A DNA stretch of 64,000 bases from Methylorubrum aminovorans (GTDB lineage Bacteria > Pseudomonadota > Alphaproteobacteria > Rhizobiales > Beijerinckiaceae). The position numbers and the translations under genes are program-made. The DNA lies in the NCBI RefSeq assembly GCF_022179725.1, contig NZ_BPRC01000001.1:310001-374000 (forward strand). Reading direction: 5' to 3'. Every line of letters begins with the position of its first letter. The stretch's first letter is position 1. The notes beneath the pieces were generated by a model, which was not told the origin of the DNA, did no database searches, and saw nothing but the letters and a program-made list of their open reading frames with translations. Positions 1-8,518 of this stretch are shown here, piece by piece.

Positions 1-1
1 G

Positions 2-88
2 GCCCTTGCCCGCTCGGCCGGGCTGGAGCCGGGTTCCGATCCGTCGGCGGTGTTCGTCGCGTTGCGCGCCTGGAAGAATCGGTTCTGA
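2..88 (+). CDS. C-terminal tail of an unidentified protein (truncated by window edge)
   Basis: Reading frame 2 is open from the window edge to a TGA at 86-88 and ends in GSDPSAVFVALRAWKNRF, with the GC-rich third positions expected of coding DNA here. Only 28 residues are visible, so no family can be named. The gene would run in the same direction as the small membrane protein and xerD that follow. The frame could also be open by chance. Confidence 0.4.
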   Translation, partial: ALARSAGLEPGSDPSAVFVALRAWKNRF

Positions 89-254
89 AGGCAGGGGAGG
101 GGCAGGGGGCGGTCTCGCATCGGTTTCCTTGACCGGTCCGGGTGTGTTCGGCGAGATCTTGCCTTTGCGCCGGTGCCGTGTGATCGAAGCCCACGGTTTG
201 CGCATCGCAACACGACCCGCTCGTCCGCGTATCCTCGGCGAAAGGCCGGTTCCC

Positions 255-407
255 TTGCCCACCCTGTTTCGTTTCCTCGCCACGATCGCGATCCTCGCGG
301 GCCTCGTCTTCGCCGGCATGTTCGCGCTGGCAACCTTCGTCCAGCCGACGCCGCGTGAGATGAGCGTCACGATTCCTCCGGCGAAACTTCAGCCGGGCAA
401 TCGATGA
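255..407 (+). CDS. Small single-span membrane protein upstream of xerD
   Basis: A 50-residue product if read from the TTG at 255. It has one hydrophobic segment (about residues 5-28, containing AILAGLVFAGMFALATF) followed by a polar tail with PTPREMSVTIPP. I recall short proteins with this kind of PxPREMxVTIPP tail beside xerD in Rhizobiales; their function is unknown. The frame is open further upstream, but that part looks non-coding. The stop overlaps the xerD start by four bases (ATGA at 404-407), which suggests translational coupling. The exact start is uncertain. Confidence 0.6.
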   Translation: MPTLFRFLATIAILAGLVFAGMFALATFVQPTPREMSVTIPPAKLQPGNR

Positions 408-1390
408 GCGGGGACGGTTCCGCGTCCCCGGACGGGGCGGAGGATCCAAGCCAACTCTTTCTCGATATGCTTGCCGCCGAGCGCGGCGCGGCGGCCAACA
501 CCCTGGCAGCCTACCGGCGCGACCTCGACGATTATCTCGGATATCTCGCGGAAGTCGGGGTCGATCCCGAGGAGGCGCAGGCCGACCAAGTCCGCGCCTA
601 CATCGCCTCGCTGGAGCCCCGCGGGCTGAAGGCGTCCTCAGCCGCCCGGCGCCTCTCCTGCATCCGCGGCTTCCACCGCTTCCTCTACGCCGAGGGCTAC
701 ACGGAGACGGATCCGACCGCACCGGTCGCCGCCCCGCGCCGTGCCAAGGGCCTGCCGAAGATCCTCTCGGTGACGGAGGTCGACCGCCTGCTCGCCACGG
801 CGCGCGAGCGGGTCGATGCGGCGGGCGACAATCGGGCGGAGGCGCGAGCGGCCGCGCGGATGCTCTGCCTGCTCGAATTGCTCTACGCCACGGGCTTGCG
901 CGTCTCGGAGCTGGTGGCGCTGCCGCGCTCGGCCGCCGCCACCCGCGAGCGCTATCTCGTGGTGAAGGGCAAGGGCGGGCGCGAGCGCCTCGTGCCGCTG
1001 ACCGATCTCGCCCGGGACGCGATGCGCGCCCATATCGCGCATGGAGTCGCGCATGGCCCCGTGGACGGTCCCTGGCTGTTCCCGGCCGAGAGCGAGAGCG
1101 GCCACCTGACCCGGCAGGCCTTCGCCCGCGACCTCAAGGCTGCCGCCGCGGCGGCCGGCCTGCGTGCCGACCGGGTGAGCCCGCACGTGCTGCGCCATGC
1201 CTTCGCGAGCCATCTGCTCCAGAATGGCGCCGATCTGCGTATTGTCCAAGAATTGCTCGGGCATGCCGACATCTCGACGACCCAGATCTACACTCACATT
1301 CTCGACGAGCGGCTGAAGGGCATGGTCCGCGATCTCCATCCGCTCAACGATGCAGGTGATGACGTTGAAGTGAATATCGTTTCCTCATAA
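404..1390 (+). CDS. xerD: Tyrosine recombinase XerD
   Basis: A 328-residue site-specific recombinase that, with XerC, resolves chromosome dimers at dif near the division septum. The N-terminal SAM-like DNA-binding domain spans about residues 15-105 (LAAERGAAANTLAAYRRDL). The catalytic domain covers about 115-315 with the full tyrosine-recombinase set: R166 (ATGLRVSEL), K188/K190 (VKGKGGRERLVPL), H261 and R264 (HVLRHAF), H287 (LLGHADISTTQ) and nucleophile Y296 (IYTH). Length is normal for XerD. The start codon lies inside the stop of the preceding small membrane protein gene. XerC is the close alternative; the neighbouring small protein favours XerD. Confidence 0.93.
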   Translation: MSGDGSASPDGAEDPSQLFLDMLAAERGAAANTLAAYRRDLDDYLGYLAEVGVDPEEAQADQVRAYIASLEPRGLKASSAARRLSCIRGFHRFLYAEGYTETDPTAPVAAPRRAKGLPKILSVTEVDRLLATARERVDAAGDNRAEARAAARMLCLLELLYATGLRVSELVALPRSAAATRERYLVVKGKGGRERLVPLTDLARDAMRAHIAHGVAHGPVDGPWLFPAESESGHLTRQAFARDLKAAAAAAGLRADRVSPHVLRHAFASHLLQNGADLRIVQELLGHADISTTQIYTHILDERLKGMVRDLHPLNDAGDDVEVNIVSS

Positions 1391-1571
1391 GAACTGTATC
1401 GAAATGTACCATAGTGCCTAATTTTTAGCAGATGCGGCGACGCATTGCTGGAAAATCCAGCCTTGCTGCGATGTATTGCCGTTGACATCGAGGTCGTGGT
1501 CTGGCCCTTTGAGGGGACCAGGATGCTGAGGGGGCGGCGCAGCGGCTCGACGGGGCCGGTGCCAAGACAAG

Positions 1572-2777
1572 ATGCGCCTCGATCTCCCGACGCTCTTCAT
1601 GATGACGACCGCCGTGACCGTCACGGTGGGGGTGCTGTTCCTGCTGTCGTGGAGCCAGACCCGCCGCGAGCGCTCTCTGGCGGTCTGGGGTATCGCGCAC
1701 ATCGTCGGCGGCCTTGCCTCACTGATGCTGGCCCTGCGGGGCCAGATCCCGGACAGCCTGTCGATTGCCCTCGCCAACGCGCTGATGATCGGCGCCTACG
1801 GATTGATCTGGTGTGGCGTGCGCGCCTTCGAGGGCCGCCGCCTGCGGCTCGACTGGGCTCTGGCCGGAGCCGTGATCTGGCTCGGAGCCTGTGCGGTTCC
1901 AGCCTTCTTCGAGTCGCTCGCCGCCCGCGTCATCCTCGCCTCGACGATCGCCGGCCTCTATTGCGGCTCAGGTGCCCTCATGATCTGGCGGGGCCGTGGC
2001 GAGCCGCTGGTGTCGCGCTACCCGGCCCTGATCCTGCTCGCGACCTACGCCGCGCTCTACTGGATCCGCATACCGCTGGCGGTCGCAACACCGTTGCCGG
2101 TCTCCATCGGGACCGCCTCGCCGTGGTTTGCCATCCTCGCCTTCGCAGGCACGCTGTTCTCGGTCGCCATCGCCTTCGTGTTCATGGCACTGACCAAGGA
2201 ACGGGCCGAGCGCGAGCAGCGGCAGGCCGCCGAAACCGACTCCCTGACCGGAATTGCCAACCGCCGCGCCCTGGTCGCCGGAGCGGAGCGGCATCTCGCG
2301 GTCGCCCCCGCCGCGCTGCTTCTTTTCGACCTCGATCACTTCAAGCTGATCAACGACCGCCACGGCCACAGTGTCGGCGATGCGGCGCTGGCCGCCTTCT
2401 GCCAAATCGCGGCGCCTGTGCTGCCGCCCGAGGCGGTGTTCGGGCGAATGGGCGGTGAGGAATTCGCCTGCCTGCTTCCGCGGCTCGACGAACGGGCGGC
2501 GGCGCGCGTCGCCGAGCGGATTCGGGCCGGGGTCGCCCGCTTCACGCATCCGGACTATCCCGAGCTGAGGATGAGCGTGAGCGTCGGCGTGGCCGCCGAG
2601 AGCCAGATCGGCGGCAGCCTCGACTACCTTCTGCGGCGGGCCGACGACGCCCTGTATCGCGCCAAGCGGACCGGGCGCGACCGCGTGGTCACCTCGGAGG
2701 AGGATCCACTTCCCGTCGCGGCGGACATTCCTGGGACGAGCCGCGTCGGCGGTCGGAGTCGGGTGCGCTCGCCGTGA
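1572..2777 (+). CDS. Membrane-anchored diguanylate cyclase (GGDEF)
   Basis: A 401-residue protein predicted to make cyclic di-GMP from GTP at the inner membrane. The first ~210 residues hold about six hydrophobic segments (for example TTAVTVTVGVLFLLSW) with no named sensor family. The GGDEF domain occupies about 225-380: FDLDHFKLINDRHGHSVGD for substrate and metal binding and an active-site GGEEF at 294-298. The RxxD inhibitory-site motif normally five residues before the signature is absent (the sequence there is PPEAVFGRM), so product inhibition through that site is unlikely. The gene stands alone after xerD with a 181-bp gap. Confidence 0.9.
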   Translation: MRLDLPTLFMMTTAVTVTVGVLFLLSWSQTRRERSLAVWGIAHIVGGLASLMLALRGQIPDSLSIALANALMIGAYGLIWCGVRAFEGRRLRLDWALAGAVIWLGACAVPAFFESLAARVILASTIAGLYCGSGALMIWRGRGEPLVSRYPALILLATYAALYWIRIPLAVATPLPVSIGTASPWFAILAFAGTLFSVAIAFVFMALTKERAEREQRQAAETDSLTGIANRRALVAGAERHLAVAPAALLLFDLDHFKLINDRHGHSVGDAALAAFCQIAAPVLPPEAVFGRMGGEEFACLLPRLDERAAARVAERIRAGVARFTHPDYPELRMSVSVGVAAESQIGGSLDYLLRRADDALYRAKRTGRDRVVTSEEDPLPVAADIPGTSRVGGRSRVRSP

Positions 2778-2908
2778 TCGTCGTCCACACCGATCGGCCC
2801 GTTTCCCGGTGATGCCGGCCGATGCCGCATCGACGGCGCACCTCGTCCTGAGGCATCCTCTCGCGCCGTGGAAGGGCGGTCGAAACCGCTCCCGGGGGGA
2901 CGGTGACG

Positions 2909-5137
2909 ATGCGGCGGCTGGCTCGGAGAATCGTCCGCGGCATCGCCGGGGCTGTTCTCCTCATCGTTCCGGCCCGTGCGGCCGAGCCGGTCGAGCACCG
3001 GATCGAGGCGCTCCTTTCGCGGATGACGCTGGAGGAGAAGGCCGGCCAGCTCACCCTGATCTCGCACGAACCGATCCTCGACCTCGACAGCTTCCGCCGT
3101 GGGGAGGTCGGAGCCGTCATCAACTTCAACAATGCCGGTCTCGTGGCCCAGGCCGACCGGCTCGCCCGCTCGTCGCGGCTCGGCATTCCGCTGCTCGTCG
3201 GCCTCGACATCGTCCACGGCTACCGCACTATCTTCCCGCTGCCGCTCGCCATGGCCGCCAGTTTCGATGCCGGGCTCGTCCGCCGGGCCGCGGCTGCGCA
3301 GGGACGCGAATCCGCGGCCGTCGGCCTCAACTGGACGTTTTCGCCGATGGCGGACGTCGCCCGCGACCTGCGCTGGGGCCGGGTGGTCGAGGGTCTGGGC
3401 GAGGATCCGTGGCTGACGGGGCGGCTCACCGCGGCGCAGGTCGAGGGCTTTCGCGATGGTGGGCTCGCGAGCACGCTGAAGCATTTCGCGGGCTACAGTG
3501 CGGTGCTCGGCGGGCGCGACTACGACGCCACCTTCGTGGCACCCACCGAACTGCACGACCTTCACCTACCGCCGTTTCGCGACGGAATCCGGGCCGGAGC
3601 CGACGCGGTGATGACGGCGCTGACCGCGCTCAACGGTGTGCCCACCACCGCCGATCCGGCGCTGATGACCGGGCTGCTGCGGCGGCAGATGGGATTTTCC
3701 GGCCTTGTCGTGGCCGATTGGCAGGCGGTCGCGAGCCTAACGAACCACGGCGTCGCCCGAAACGGGGCGGAGGCGGCGCGCAAGGCGCTGCTGGCCGGCG
3801 TCGACATGGACATGACGAGCGGGCTCTTCCTGCGCCACCTCCCCGCGGAGGTCCGCGCCGGGCGCATTCCTGAGAGCGCGGTCGATGAGGCGGTGCGCCG
3901 GGTGCTGCGGCTGAAGTTCGGACTCGGCCTGTTCGACCGCCCCGTGATCGATACGGCCGGCGCCGAAGAAAAACTCCTGCGTCCCGAGACACGGAACCTC
4001 GCCCGCGAGGCGGCGCGGGCGAGTCTCGTCCTGCTCCAAAACCGCGAGGACCTGCTGCCGGTCAATCCGGCCAAGGTGCGCCGCATCGCCGTCGTCGGCC
4101 CCTTCGCCGATTCCGCCTGGGATCAAGTCGGGCCGCACGAGGGTGCGGGGCAGGAATGGGACGCGGTGACGATCCTGGCGGGTTTGCGCGAGCGCGCCGC
4201 CGCATCCGGCATCGCCATCGATTTCGCGCCGGGTTGCGGGCGGGTCTGCGACGGCCGTGCCGAGTTCTCCGAAGCGGTCGCGGCGGCGGCGCGTGCCGAT
4301 CTCGTCGTGGCCGTGATGGGCGAGCCGCGGGACCGTTCGGGCGAGGGCTCATCGAGCGCGACGCTGTCTTGGCCGGGTCTACAGCATGAGTTGCTCGCGG
4401 CGGTGGCGGGAACGGGCAAGCCGGTCGCGCTCGTCGTGGTCGGCGGGCGCCCGACCGAGCTCGGAAACGCGCTGGAGCAAGCGCAGGCGGTGCTGATGGC
4501 GTGGCTTCCGGGCACGGAGGGCGGACCGGCAGTGGCCGAGACCTTGTTCGGCGACGCCAACCCTTCGGGCCGGTTGCCGGTCTCCTGGCCGCGCAGGGTC
4601 GGGCAATTGCCGCTGACCTACGACGTCTTGCCCGGTGGCCGGCCGCATATTCCGGGCTCGCGCTGGACCATGGGCTATGTCGATGAATCGCCGCTGCCGC
4701 TGTTCCCGTTCGGCTATGGCCTCTCATACACCCGCTTCGCCTACGGTGAGCCGGAGGTCGTGACCCCGCATCTTGGCGTCGGTGACCGCTACGACGCGGT
4801 GCTGGAGGTGCGGGCAGCCGTCACCAATTACGGCACGCGGGCCGGCCGGGCGGTGGCACAGCTCTATCTCAGTCAGCCGGTGGCCGGCCGCAGCCGGCCC
4901 AAGCGCCTGCTGAAGGGCGTCGCGCTTCTCGATCTCGCCTCGGGCGAGACCGGCACCGCGAGCTTCCGCGTGCCCGCGCGCGACCTCGGCTACCATGAGC
5001 CGGACGGCACGCTCGTGGTGGAGGCCGGCGCCTACCGCGCCCATGTCGGCGGCGATGCGGTCGCGACCCGCAGCGCCGGCTTCACCGTCGAGACCGGCTG
5101 GCGCGGCCCGCCGGGGAGCGACGAGGCGCGGCGCTGA
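2909..5137 (+). CDS. bglX: Periplasmic beta-glucosidase, glycoside hydrolase family 3
   Basis: A 742-residue retaining beta-glucosidase of the BglX type. An Arg-rich signal peptide (RRLARRIVRGIAGAVLLIVPARA) sends it to the periplasm. The GH3 N-terminal barrel carries LKHFAGYSAVLGGRDYDAT and the nucleophile D270 in GFSGLVVADWQ; the alpha/beta domain carries the region with the expected acid/base Glu (RSGEGSSSATLSWPG); a fibronectin-III-like domain closes the protein (SYTRFAYGEP to the end). I chose ATG 2909 because the GGGGGA at 2895-2900 is eight bases upstream; the in-frame GTG at 2903 is too close to it. It ends 6 bp from the convergent yejE gene. Confidence 0.93.
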   Translation: MRRLARRIVRGIAGAVLLIVPARAAEPVEHRIEALLSRMTLEEKAGQLTLISHEPILDLDSFRRGEVGAVINFNNAGLVAQADRLARSSRLGIPLLVGLDIVHGYRTIFPLPLAMAASFDAGLVRRAAAAQGRESAAVGLNWTFSPMADVARDLRWGRVVEGLGEDPWLTGRLTAAQVEGFRDGGLASTLKHFAGYSAVLGGRDYDATFVAPTELHDLHLPPFRDGIRAGADAVMTALTALNGVPTTADPALMTGLLRRQMGFSGLVVADWQAVASLTNHGVARNGAEAARKALLAGVDMDMTSGLFLRHLPAEVRAGRIPESAVDEAVRRVLRLKFGLGLFDRPVIDTAGAEEKLLRPETRNLAREAARASLVLLQNREDLLPVNPAKVRRIAVVGPFADSAWDQVGPHEGAGQEWDAVTILAGLRERAAASGIAIDFAPGCGRVCDGRAEFSEAVAAAARADLVVAVMGEPRDRSGEGSSSATLSWPGLQHELLAAVAGTGKPVALVVVGGRPTELGNALEQAQAVLMAWLPGTEGGPAVAETLFGDANPSGRLPVSWPRRVGQLPLTYDVLPGGRPHIPGSRWTMGYVDESPLPLFPFGYGLSYTRFAYGEPEVVTPHLGVGDRYDAVLEVRAAVTNYGTRAGRAVAQLYLSQPVAGRSRPKRLLKGVALLDLASGETGTASFRVPARDLGYHEPDGTLVVEAGAYRAHVGGDAVATRSAGFTVETGWRGPPGSDEARR

Positions 5138-5143
5138 GGCGGT

Positions 5144-6346
5144 TCAGCCGAAAGTCTTCCTCGGATCGAACGCGTCGCGCACGGCTTCGCCCGCGAAGAC
5201 GAGCAGGCTCAACATCGTCGCCACGACGAAGAAGCCGGTAAGGCCGAGCCAGGGGGCGTTGATGTTGTCCTTGCCCTGCGCCAGCAGCTCGCCGAGCGAG
5301 GGCGAGCCCGGCGGCAAGCCGAAGCCGAGATAATCGAGCGAGGTCAGGGTCGTGACCGAGCCGTTCAGGATGAACGGCAGGAAGGTCAGCGTCGCCACCA
5401 TGGCGTTGGGCAGGAGGTGGCGGGTCATGATGCGCACGTTCGACAGACCGAGCGCGCGCGCCGCCCGCACGTATTCGAAGTTGCGCGCGCGCAGGAATTC
5501 CGCGCGCACCACGCCGACGAGCGCTGTCCACGAGAACAGCGTCAGGATGCCGAGCAGGGTGAAGAAGCTCGGCACGAGGAAGGCCGACATGATGATGATG
5601 AGGTAGAGCGTCGGAATCGCGCCCCAGATCTCGATGACCCGCTGGAAGATCAGGTCGGTCCATCCGCCGAAATAGCCCTGCACCGCTCCGGCGATCACGC
5701 CGATGACCGACGAGATGCCGGCGAGCACGAGGCCGAACAGGATCGAGATGCGGAAGCCGTAAATCACCCGCGCCAGTACGTCCCGCGTGGCGTTGTCGGT
5801 GCCGAGCCAGTGCCACTCGATGTCGCGACAGCCGAGTTCGCGACCCTCGACTTTTACGCCCGCCCGCTCGGCGACCGGACGGCATTGTTCGTCGCTCAGC
5901 ATCCAGGTCGGCGGCGAGGGAGCCGGCGTCGGCAGATCCCGCATGAAGGTGTTGTCGGCATACGGAATCGGTGGCCAGAGCGCCCAACCGTTCTCCTCGA
6001 TCTCCTTGCGCGTCTCGGGCGCCCGGTAGTCGGTCTGTGCCAGGAAGCCGCCGAACTTCTCGTCCGGGTAATCGACGAGGACGGGGAACAGCCACTCGCC
6101 CTTGTACTGCATCACGATCGGGCGATCGTTGGCGATGAGTTCGGCGAACAGGCTCAGCACGAACAGGACGGTGAAGATCACCGCCGACCAGTATCCGCGA
6201 CGGTTGGCCCGAAAGTTGGCCAGTCGCCGTCGGTTGAGGGGCGACAGGCCGCGGCGGGTGGCGGTCGGCAGGGCCTGCATCTGCGGCGCGTTGCCCGGCG
6301 CGGTGACGGGCACCGCGTCGGGTTCGGGTCGCAGCTGCTCGTTCAT
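5144..6346 (-). CDS. yejE: ABC transporter permease YejE (oligopeptide / microcin C type)
   Basis: A 400-residue inner-membrane permease of the DppC/OppC family. The pattern is that of YejE: an N-terminal tail, one transmembrane segment (WSAVIFTVLFVLSLFAELI), a long periplasmic stretch with KGEWLFPVLVDYPDEKFGG and LGTDNATRDVLARVIYGFR, then five more membrane segments with the EAA loop (EYVRAARALGLSNVRIMTRHLLPNA). ATG 6346 has a GAGGG eight bases upstream; the in-frame GTG at 6361 has none. YejE normally works with YejB, the ATPase YejF and the binding protein YejA, but none of these genes lies beside it here. Confidence 0.88.
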   Translation of the reverse strand: MNEQLRPEPDAVPVTAPGNAPQMQALPTATRRGLSPLNRRRLANFRANRRGYWSAVIFTVLFVLSLFAELIANDRPIVMQYKGEWLFPVLVDYPDEKFGGFLAQTDYRAPETRKEIEENGWALWPPIPYADNTFMRDLPTPAPSPPTWMLSDEQCRPVAERAGVKVEGRELGCRDIEWHWLGTDNATRDVLARVIYGFRISILFGLVLAGISSVIGVIAGAVQGYFGGWTDLIFQRVIEIWGAIPTLYLIIIMSAFLVPSFFTLLGILTLFSWTALVGVVRAEFLRARNFEYVRAARALGLSNVRIMTRHLLPNAMVATLTFLPFILNGSVTTLTSLDYLGFGLPPGSPSLGELLAQGKDNINAPWLGLTGFFVVATMLSLLVFAGEAVRDAFDPRKTFG

Positions 6347-6382
6347 CGGCTCCACCCTCACACTCGGGCGGCCGATGCCGGC

Positions 6383-6847
6383 TCAGTCGAGCCGGATTGC
6401 GGTGCCCTCGATCTCGCTCGGCCGCAAGTCGCCCTTGCGCTCGAGATGGCGGCGCAGCAGGCGCACGTTGCGGCGGTTCGCCTTGAAGGCCGCATCGAGC
6501 AGGTCGCCGGCCAGCGGCACCGAGCCCACCGCGCCGTCGAGGGCGACGTTGGCCATCATGCGCCAGACCAGCCAGCGCGGCGCGCCGAGCCGTTTCGCCT
6601 CGTAGACGATGTACGAGGCGATCGCCATGCCCGCGATGTCGCCGAGGACGGGAACGAGACCGATCACCGCGTCGAGGCCGACGCGGCGGTTGATGCCCGG
6701 CAGAAGGAAAGCCGAGTCCATCAGGTGGGCGAGTTGCTCCAGCCGCTGGAGGCTCGCCTCCGTGCTGGTGTCGGTGAAGCGGCGCAGCTGCGCCGCGCCC
6801 GGAGGCTCGCGATAGGCCATGCTGGGGGTGTCGACGGAGGTGGTCAT
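6383..6847 (-). CDS. DUF4112 family membrane protein
   Basis: A 154-residue protein matching DUF4112: AHLMDSAFLLPGINRRVGLDAVIGLVPVLGDIAG followed by NVALDGAVGSVPLAGDLLDAAFKANRRN. The repeated GxxPxxGD pattern and two weakly hydrophobic helices are typical of this small membrane-associated family, whose function is not known. ATG 6847 (MTTSVDTPSMAY) is preferred over a TTG twelve codons upstream. It lies 36 bp upstream of yejE and 57 bp downstream of the aminotransferase gene on the same strand, so co-transcription is possible, but no functional link is evident. Confidence 0.85.
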   Translation of the reverse strand: MTTSVDTPSMAYREPPGAAQLRRFTDTSTEASLQRLEQLAHLMDSAFLLPGINRRVGLDAVIGLVPVLGDIAGMAIASYIVYEAKRLGAPRWLVWRMMANVALDGAVGSVPLAGDLLDAAFKANRRNVRLLRRHLERKGDLRPSEIEGTAIRLD

Positions 6848-6904
6848 GGCGGAGGATGTGGCCCCGCCCCGACCGTTGCACAAGGAAGCGGGCCTCGTCT
6901 CCGC

Positions 6905-8089
6905 TCACCCCACGCGAAATAGACCGGCCAGCCGCTCGACCGCCGCGTCGAGGGTCGCATCCGTCTTGGCGAAGCAGAAGCGGGCGAGGTTCCTCACGCT
7001 TCCCCCTTCGTAAAAGGCGCTGACGGGAATGGCGGCCACGCCGTGCTCGCTCACGATCCTTCGGCAGAAGGCAACGTCGTCGGCGGCGAGCCCCGCGATA
7101 TCGACGGTGAGGAAGTATGTGCCTGCGCTCGGCAGCACCGTGAAGCCGATTTCGGACAACCCCGCCGCCAGCCGGTCGCGGGAGCGTGCGAGGCCGGTGC
7201 GTATGTCCTCGAAGTAGCGATCGTCTTTGGCGAGTCCGTAGGCGACAGCCTCCTGGAGGTTGGGCGGCGTGGTGAAGGTGAGGAACTGGTGCGCCCGCGA
7301 GAGGACGCGCATCAGCGGCTCGGCCGCCATCACGAACCCGACCTTCCAGCCGGTGAGGCTAAAGATCTTGCCCGCCGAGCCGATCTTCACCGTGCGCTCG
7401 CGCATGCCCGGCAGGGCGATCAGAGGGAGGTGGCGCCGGCCGTCGAAGATCACGTGCTCCCACACCTCGTCGCAGATCGCCACCGCATCGAAGCGTCGGC
7501 AGAAGGCGGCGAGCAGGGCGAGGTCGTCCAGCCCGAAGACCGTGGCGCTCGGATTGAGCGGGTTGTTGAGGAGGACGATCCGGGTGCGCTCGGAAAAGGC
7601 TTCCGCCAGCGCCGCCTCCTCGATCCGGAAATGCGGGGGCTTGAGCGTGACGAAGCGCGGCACGCCGCCCGCGCGTCGCACCAGCGGCAAGTAGGCGTCG
7701 TACATCGGCTCGAACAGCACGACCTCGTCGCCGGGCCGAATCAGCGCCATCAGCGCGCCGGCCAGCGCCTCGGTCGCGCCCGAGGTCACCATCACTTCGC
7801 GCTCCGGATCGAGGTCGAGCCCCTGATGGTGCCGGTAATGCGCCGCGATGGCCGTGCGCAGCGAGGGCAGCCCCATCATGGGCGGATACTGGTTGCTGAC
7901 GCTGTCTAGGGCCCGCGCCGCGGCGGCGCGCACGTCGTCCGGCCCCTGTCCGTCGGGGAAGCCTTGGCCGAGATTGATCGCATCGTGCTGGCGCGCCAGC
8001 CGCGACATCGTTTCGAAAACGGTTTCCGGCAGGGTAGCGAAGACGGGGTGGCCGGTGAGGGCGGGAAAGCGATTCGCGGCGGGAGTCAT
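6905..8089 (-). CDS. PLP-dependent class I/II aminotransferase
   Basis: A 394-residue cytosolic aminotransferase of fold type I. It has the substrate-loop pattern NLGQGFPDGQGP near the N terminus, YPPMMGLPSLRTAIAAHY, N176 (NNPLNP), D207 (AICDEVWEH) and the Schiff-base lysine K241 (GSAGKIFSLTGWKVGF); an Arg in SVRNLARFCF near the C terminus should bind the substrate carboxylate. This arrangement is closest to the kynurenine/methionine aminotransferase (YbdL/KAT-like) branch, but the substrate cannot be read from sequence, and N-succinyl-diaminopimelate aminotransferase (DapC) is an alternative. It stands as the first gene of a leftward group with DUF4112 and yejE. Confidence 0.85.
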   Translation of the reverse strand: MTPAANRFPALTGHPVFATLPETVFETMSRLARQHDAINLGQGFPDGQGPDDVRAAAARALDSVSNQYPPMMGLPSLRTAIAAHYRHHQGLDLDPEREVMVTSGATEALAGALMALIRPGDEVVLFEPMYDAYLPLVRRAGGVPRFVTLKPPHFRIEEAALAEAFSERTRIVLLNNPLNPSATVFGLDDLALLAAFCRRFDAVAICDEVWEHVIFDGRRHLPLIALPGMRERTVKIGSAGKIFSLTGWKVGFVMAAEPLMRVLSRAHQFLTFTTPPNLQEAVAYGLAKDDRYFEDIRTGLARSRDRLAAGLSEIGFTVLPSAGTYFLTVDIAGLAADDVAFCRRIVSEHGVAAIPVSAFYEGGSVRNLARFCFAKTDATLDAAVERLAGLFRVG

Positions 8090-8310
8090 GGTCGATGTCT
8101 ACGCAGAGCGGTCCGGCCGCTCCAAGCGCCTTCATGTAAGCAGGAAACAGGGAGAAGACTTGTGCGCGGTTGGTTTCATCCTGCGCGAAAACAAGAGGGG
8201 TCTTGCAGGACCTTTGCGAGAACCTCCCGACCCAGTCGATGCGGCGTGCGTTGACGCACACGAGTCTGCGGATGATCCGCCGAATCCGTTTTTTGCGGCA
8301 TCATCAGGGG
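8090..8310. other. Intergenic stretch between the aminotransferase and the leader-like element
   Basis: About 220 bp with no convincing coding frame. It should contain the leftward promoter of the aminotransferase gene and a rightward promoter for the leader-like segment. A short hairpin-like GTGCG-N4-CGCAC sits near 8238, and the run TTTTTT occurs near 8290 without a preceding stem. I cannot assign promoter boxes with confidence. Confidence 0.5.
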
Positions 8311-8317
8311 GTGACGA

Positions 8318-8380
8318 ATGTTGACGATCATCAGTCGTAAGCGCATGTTCACCCCACGGTCGGACCGGCCGCGGCGCTGA
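8318..8380 (+). CDS. Possible 20-residue Arg-rich leader peptide
   Basis: An ATG preceded at ideal spacing by a strong Shine-Dalgarno (AGGGGG at 8306-8311, then six bases) opens a 20-codon frame that begins MLTIISRKRM and ends RPRRR. The last codons (CGG CCG CGG CGC TGA) lie on the 5' arm of a long hairpin and a terminator follows 57 bp later, the usual geometry of a leader peptide. Being so short it could be chance; the ribosome-binding site is the best support. Confidence 0.4.
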   Translation: MLTIISRKRMFTPRSDRPRR

Positions 8381-8424
8381 AGGGACTTCGCCCCCTCGTC
8401 TCGTCAGTGTAGCTGGCCGGTCCG
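8361..8424 (+). promoter_or_regulatory. Long-range hairpin in putative leader RNA
   Basis: CGGACCGGCC (8361-8370) is a perfect reverse complement of GGCCGGTCCG (8415-8424). The 44-base loop holds a smaller GGG/CCC hairpin (8382-8393). The 5' arm lies inside the last codons of the short Arg-rich frame, and GCGGCG at 8371-8376 could instead pair with CGCCGC at 8444-8449 in the 5' arm of the following terminator. This would allow attenuation control, but no regulation has been shown. Confidence 0.45.
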
Positions 8425-8436
8425 GTCGTCCTTCTG

Positions 8437-8468
8437 AAAAAGCCGCCGCTCGACACGGCGGCTTTTTT
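8437..8468 (+). terminator. Intrinsic terminator before the efflux region
   Basis: A 12-bp stem, AAAAAGCCGCCG (8437-8448) with CGGCGGCTTTTT (8456-8467), has a 7-base loop and ends in a run of six T. It is a textbook factor-independent terminator, and the A-run makes it work in both directions. The only candidate gene before it on this strand is the short leader-like frame, so it may end a small RNA or act as an attenuator. Confidence 0.85.
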
Positions 8469-8518
8469 CATGTCCGATCAGGTTTCCCTTCGCGGCGGCC
8501 CCCTCGCATCGGCGGATC

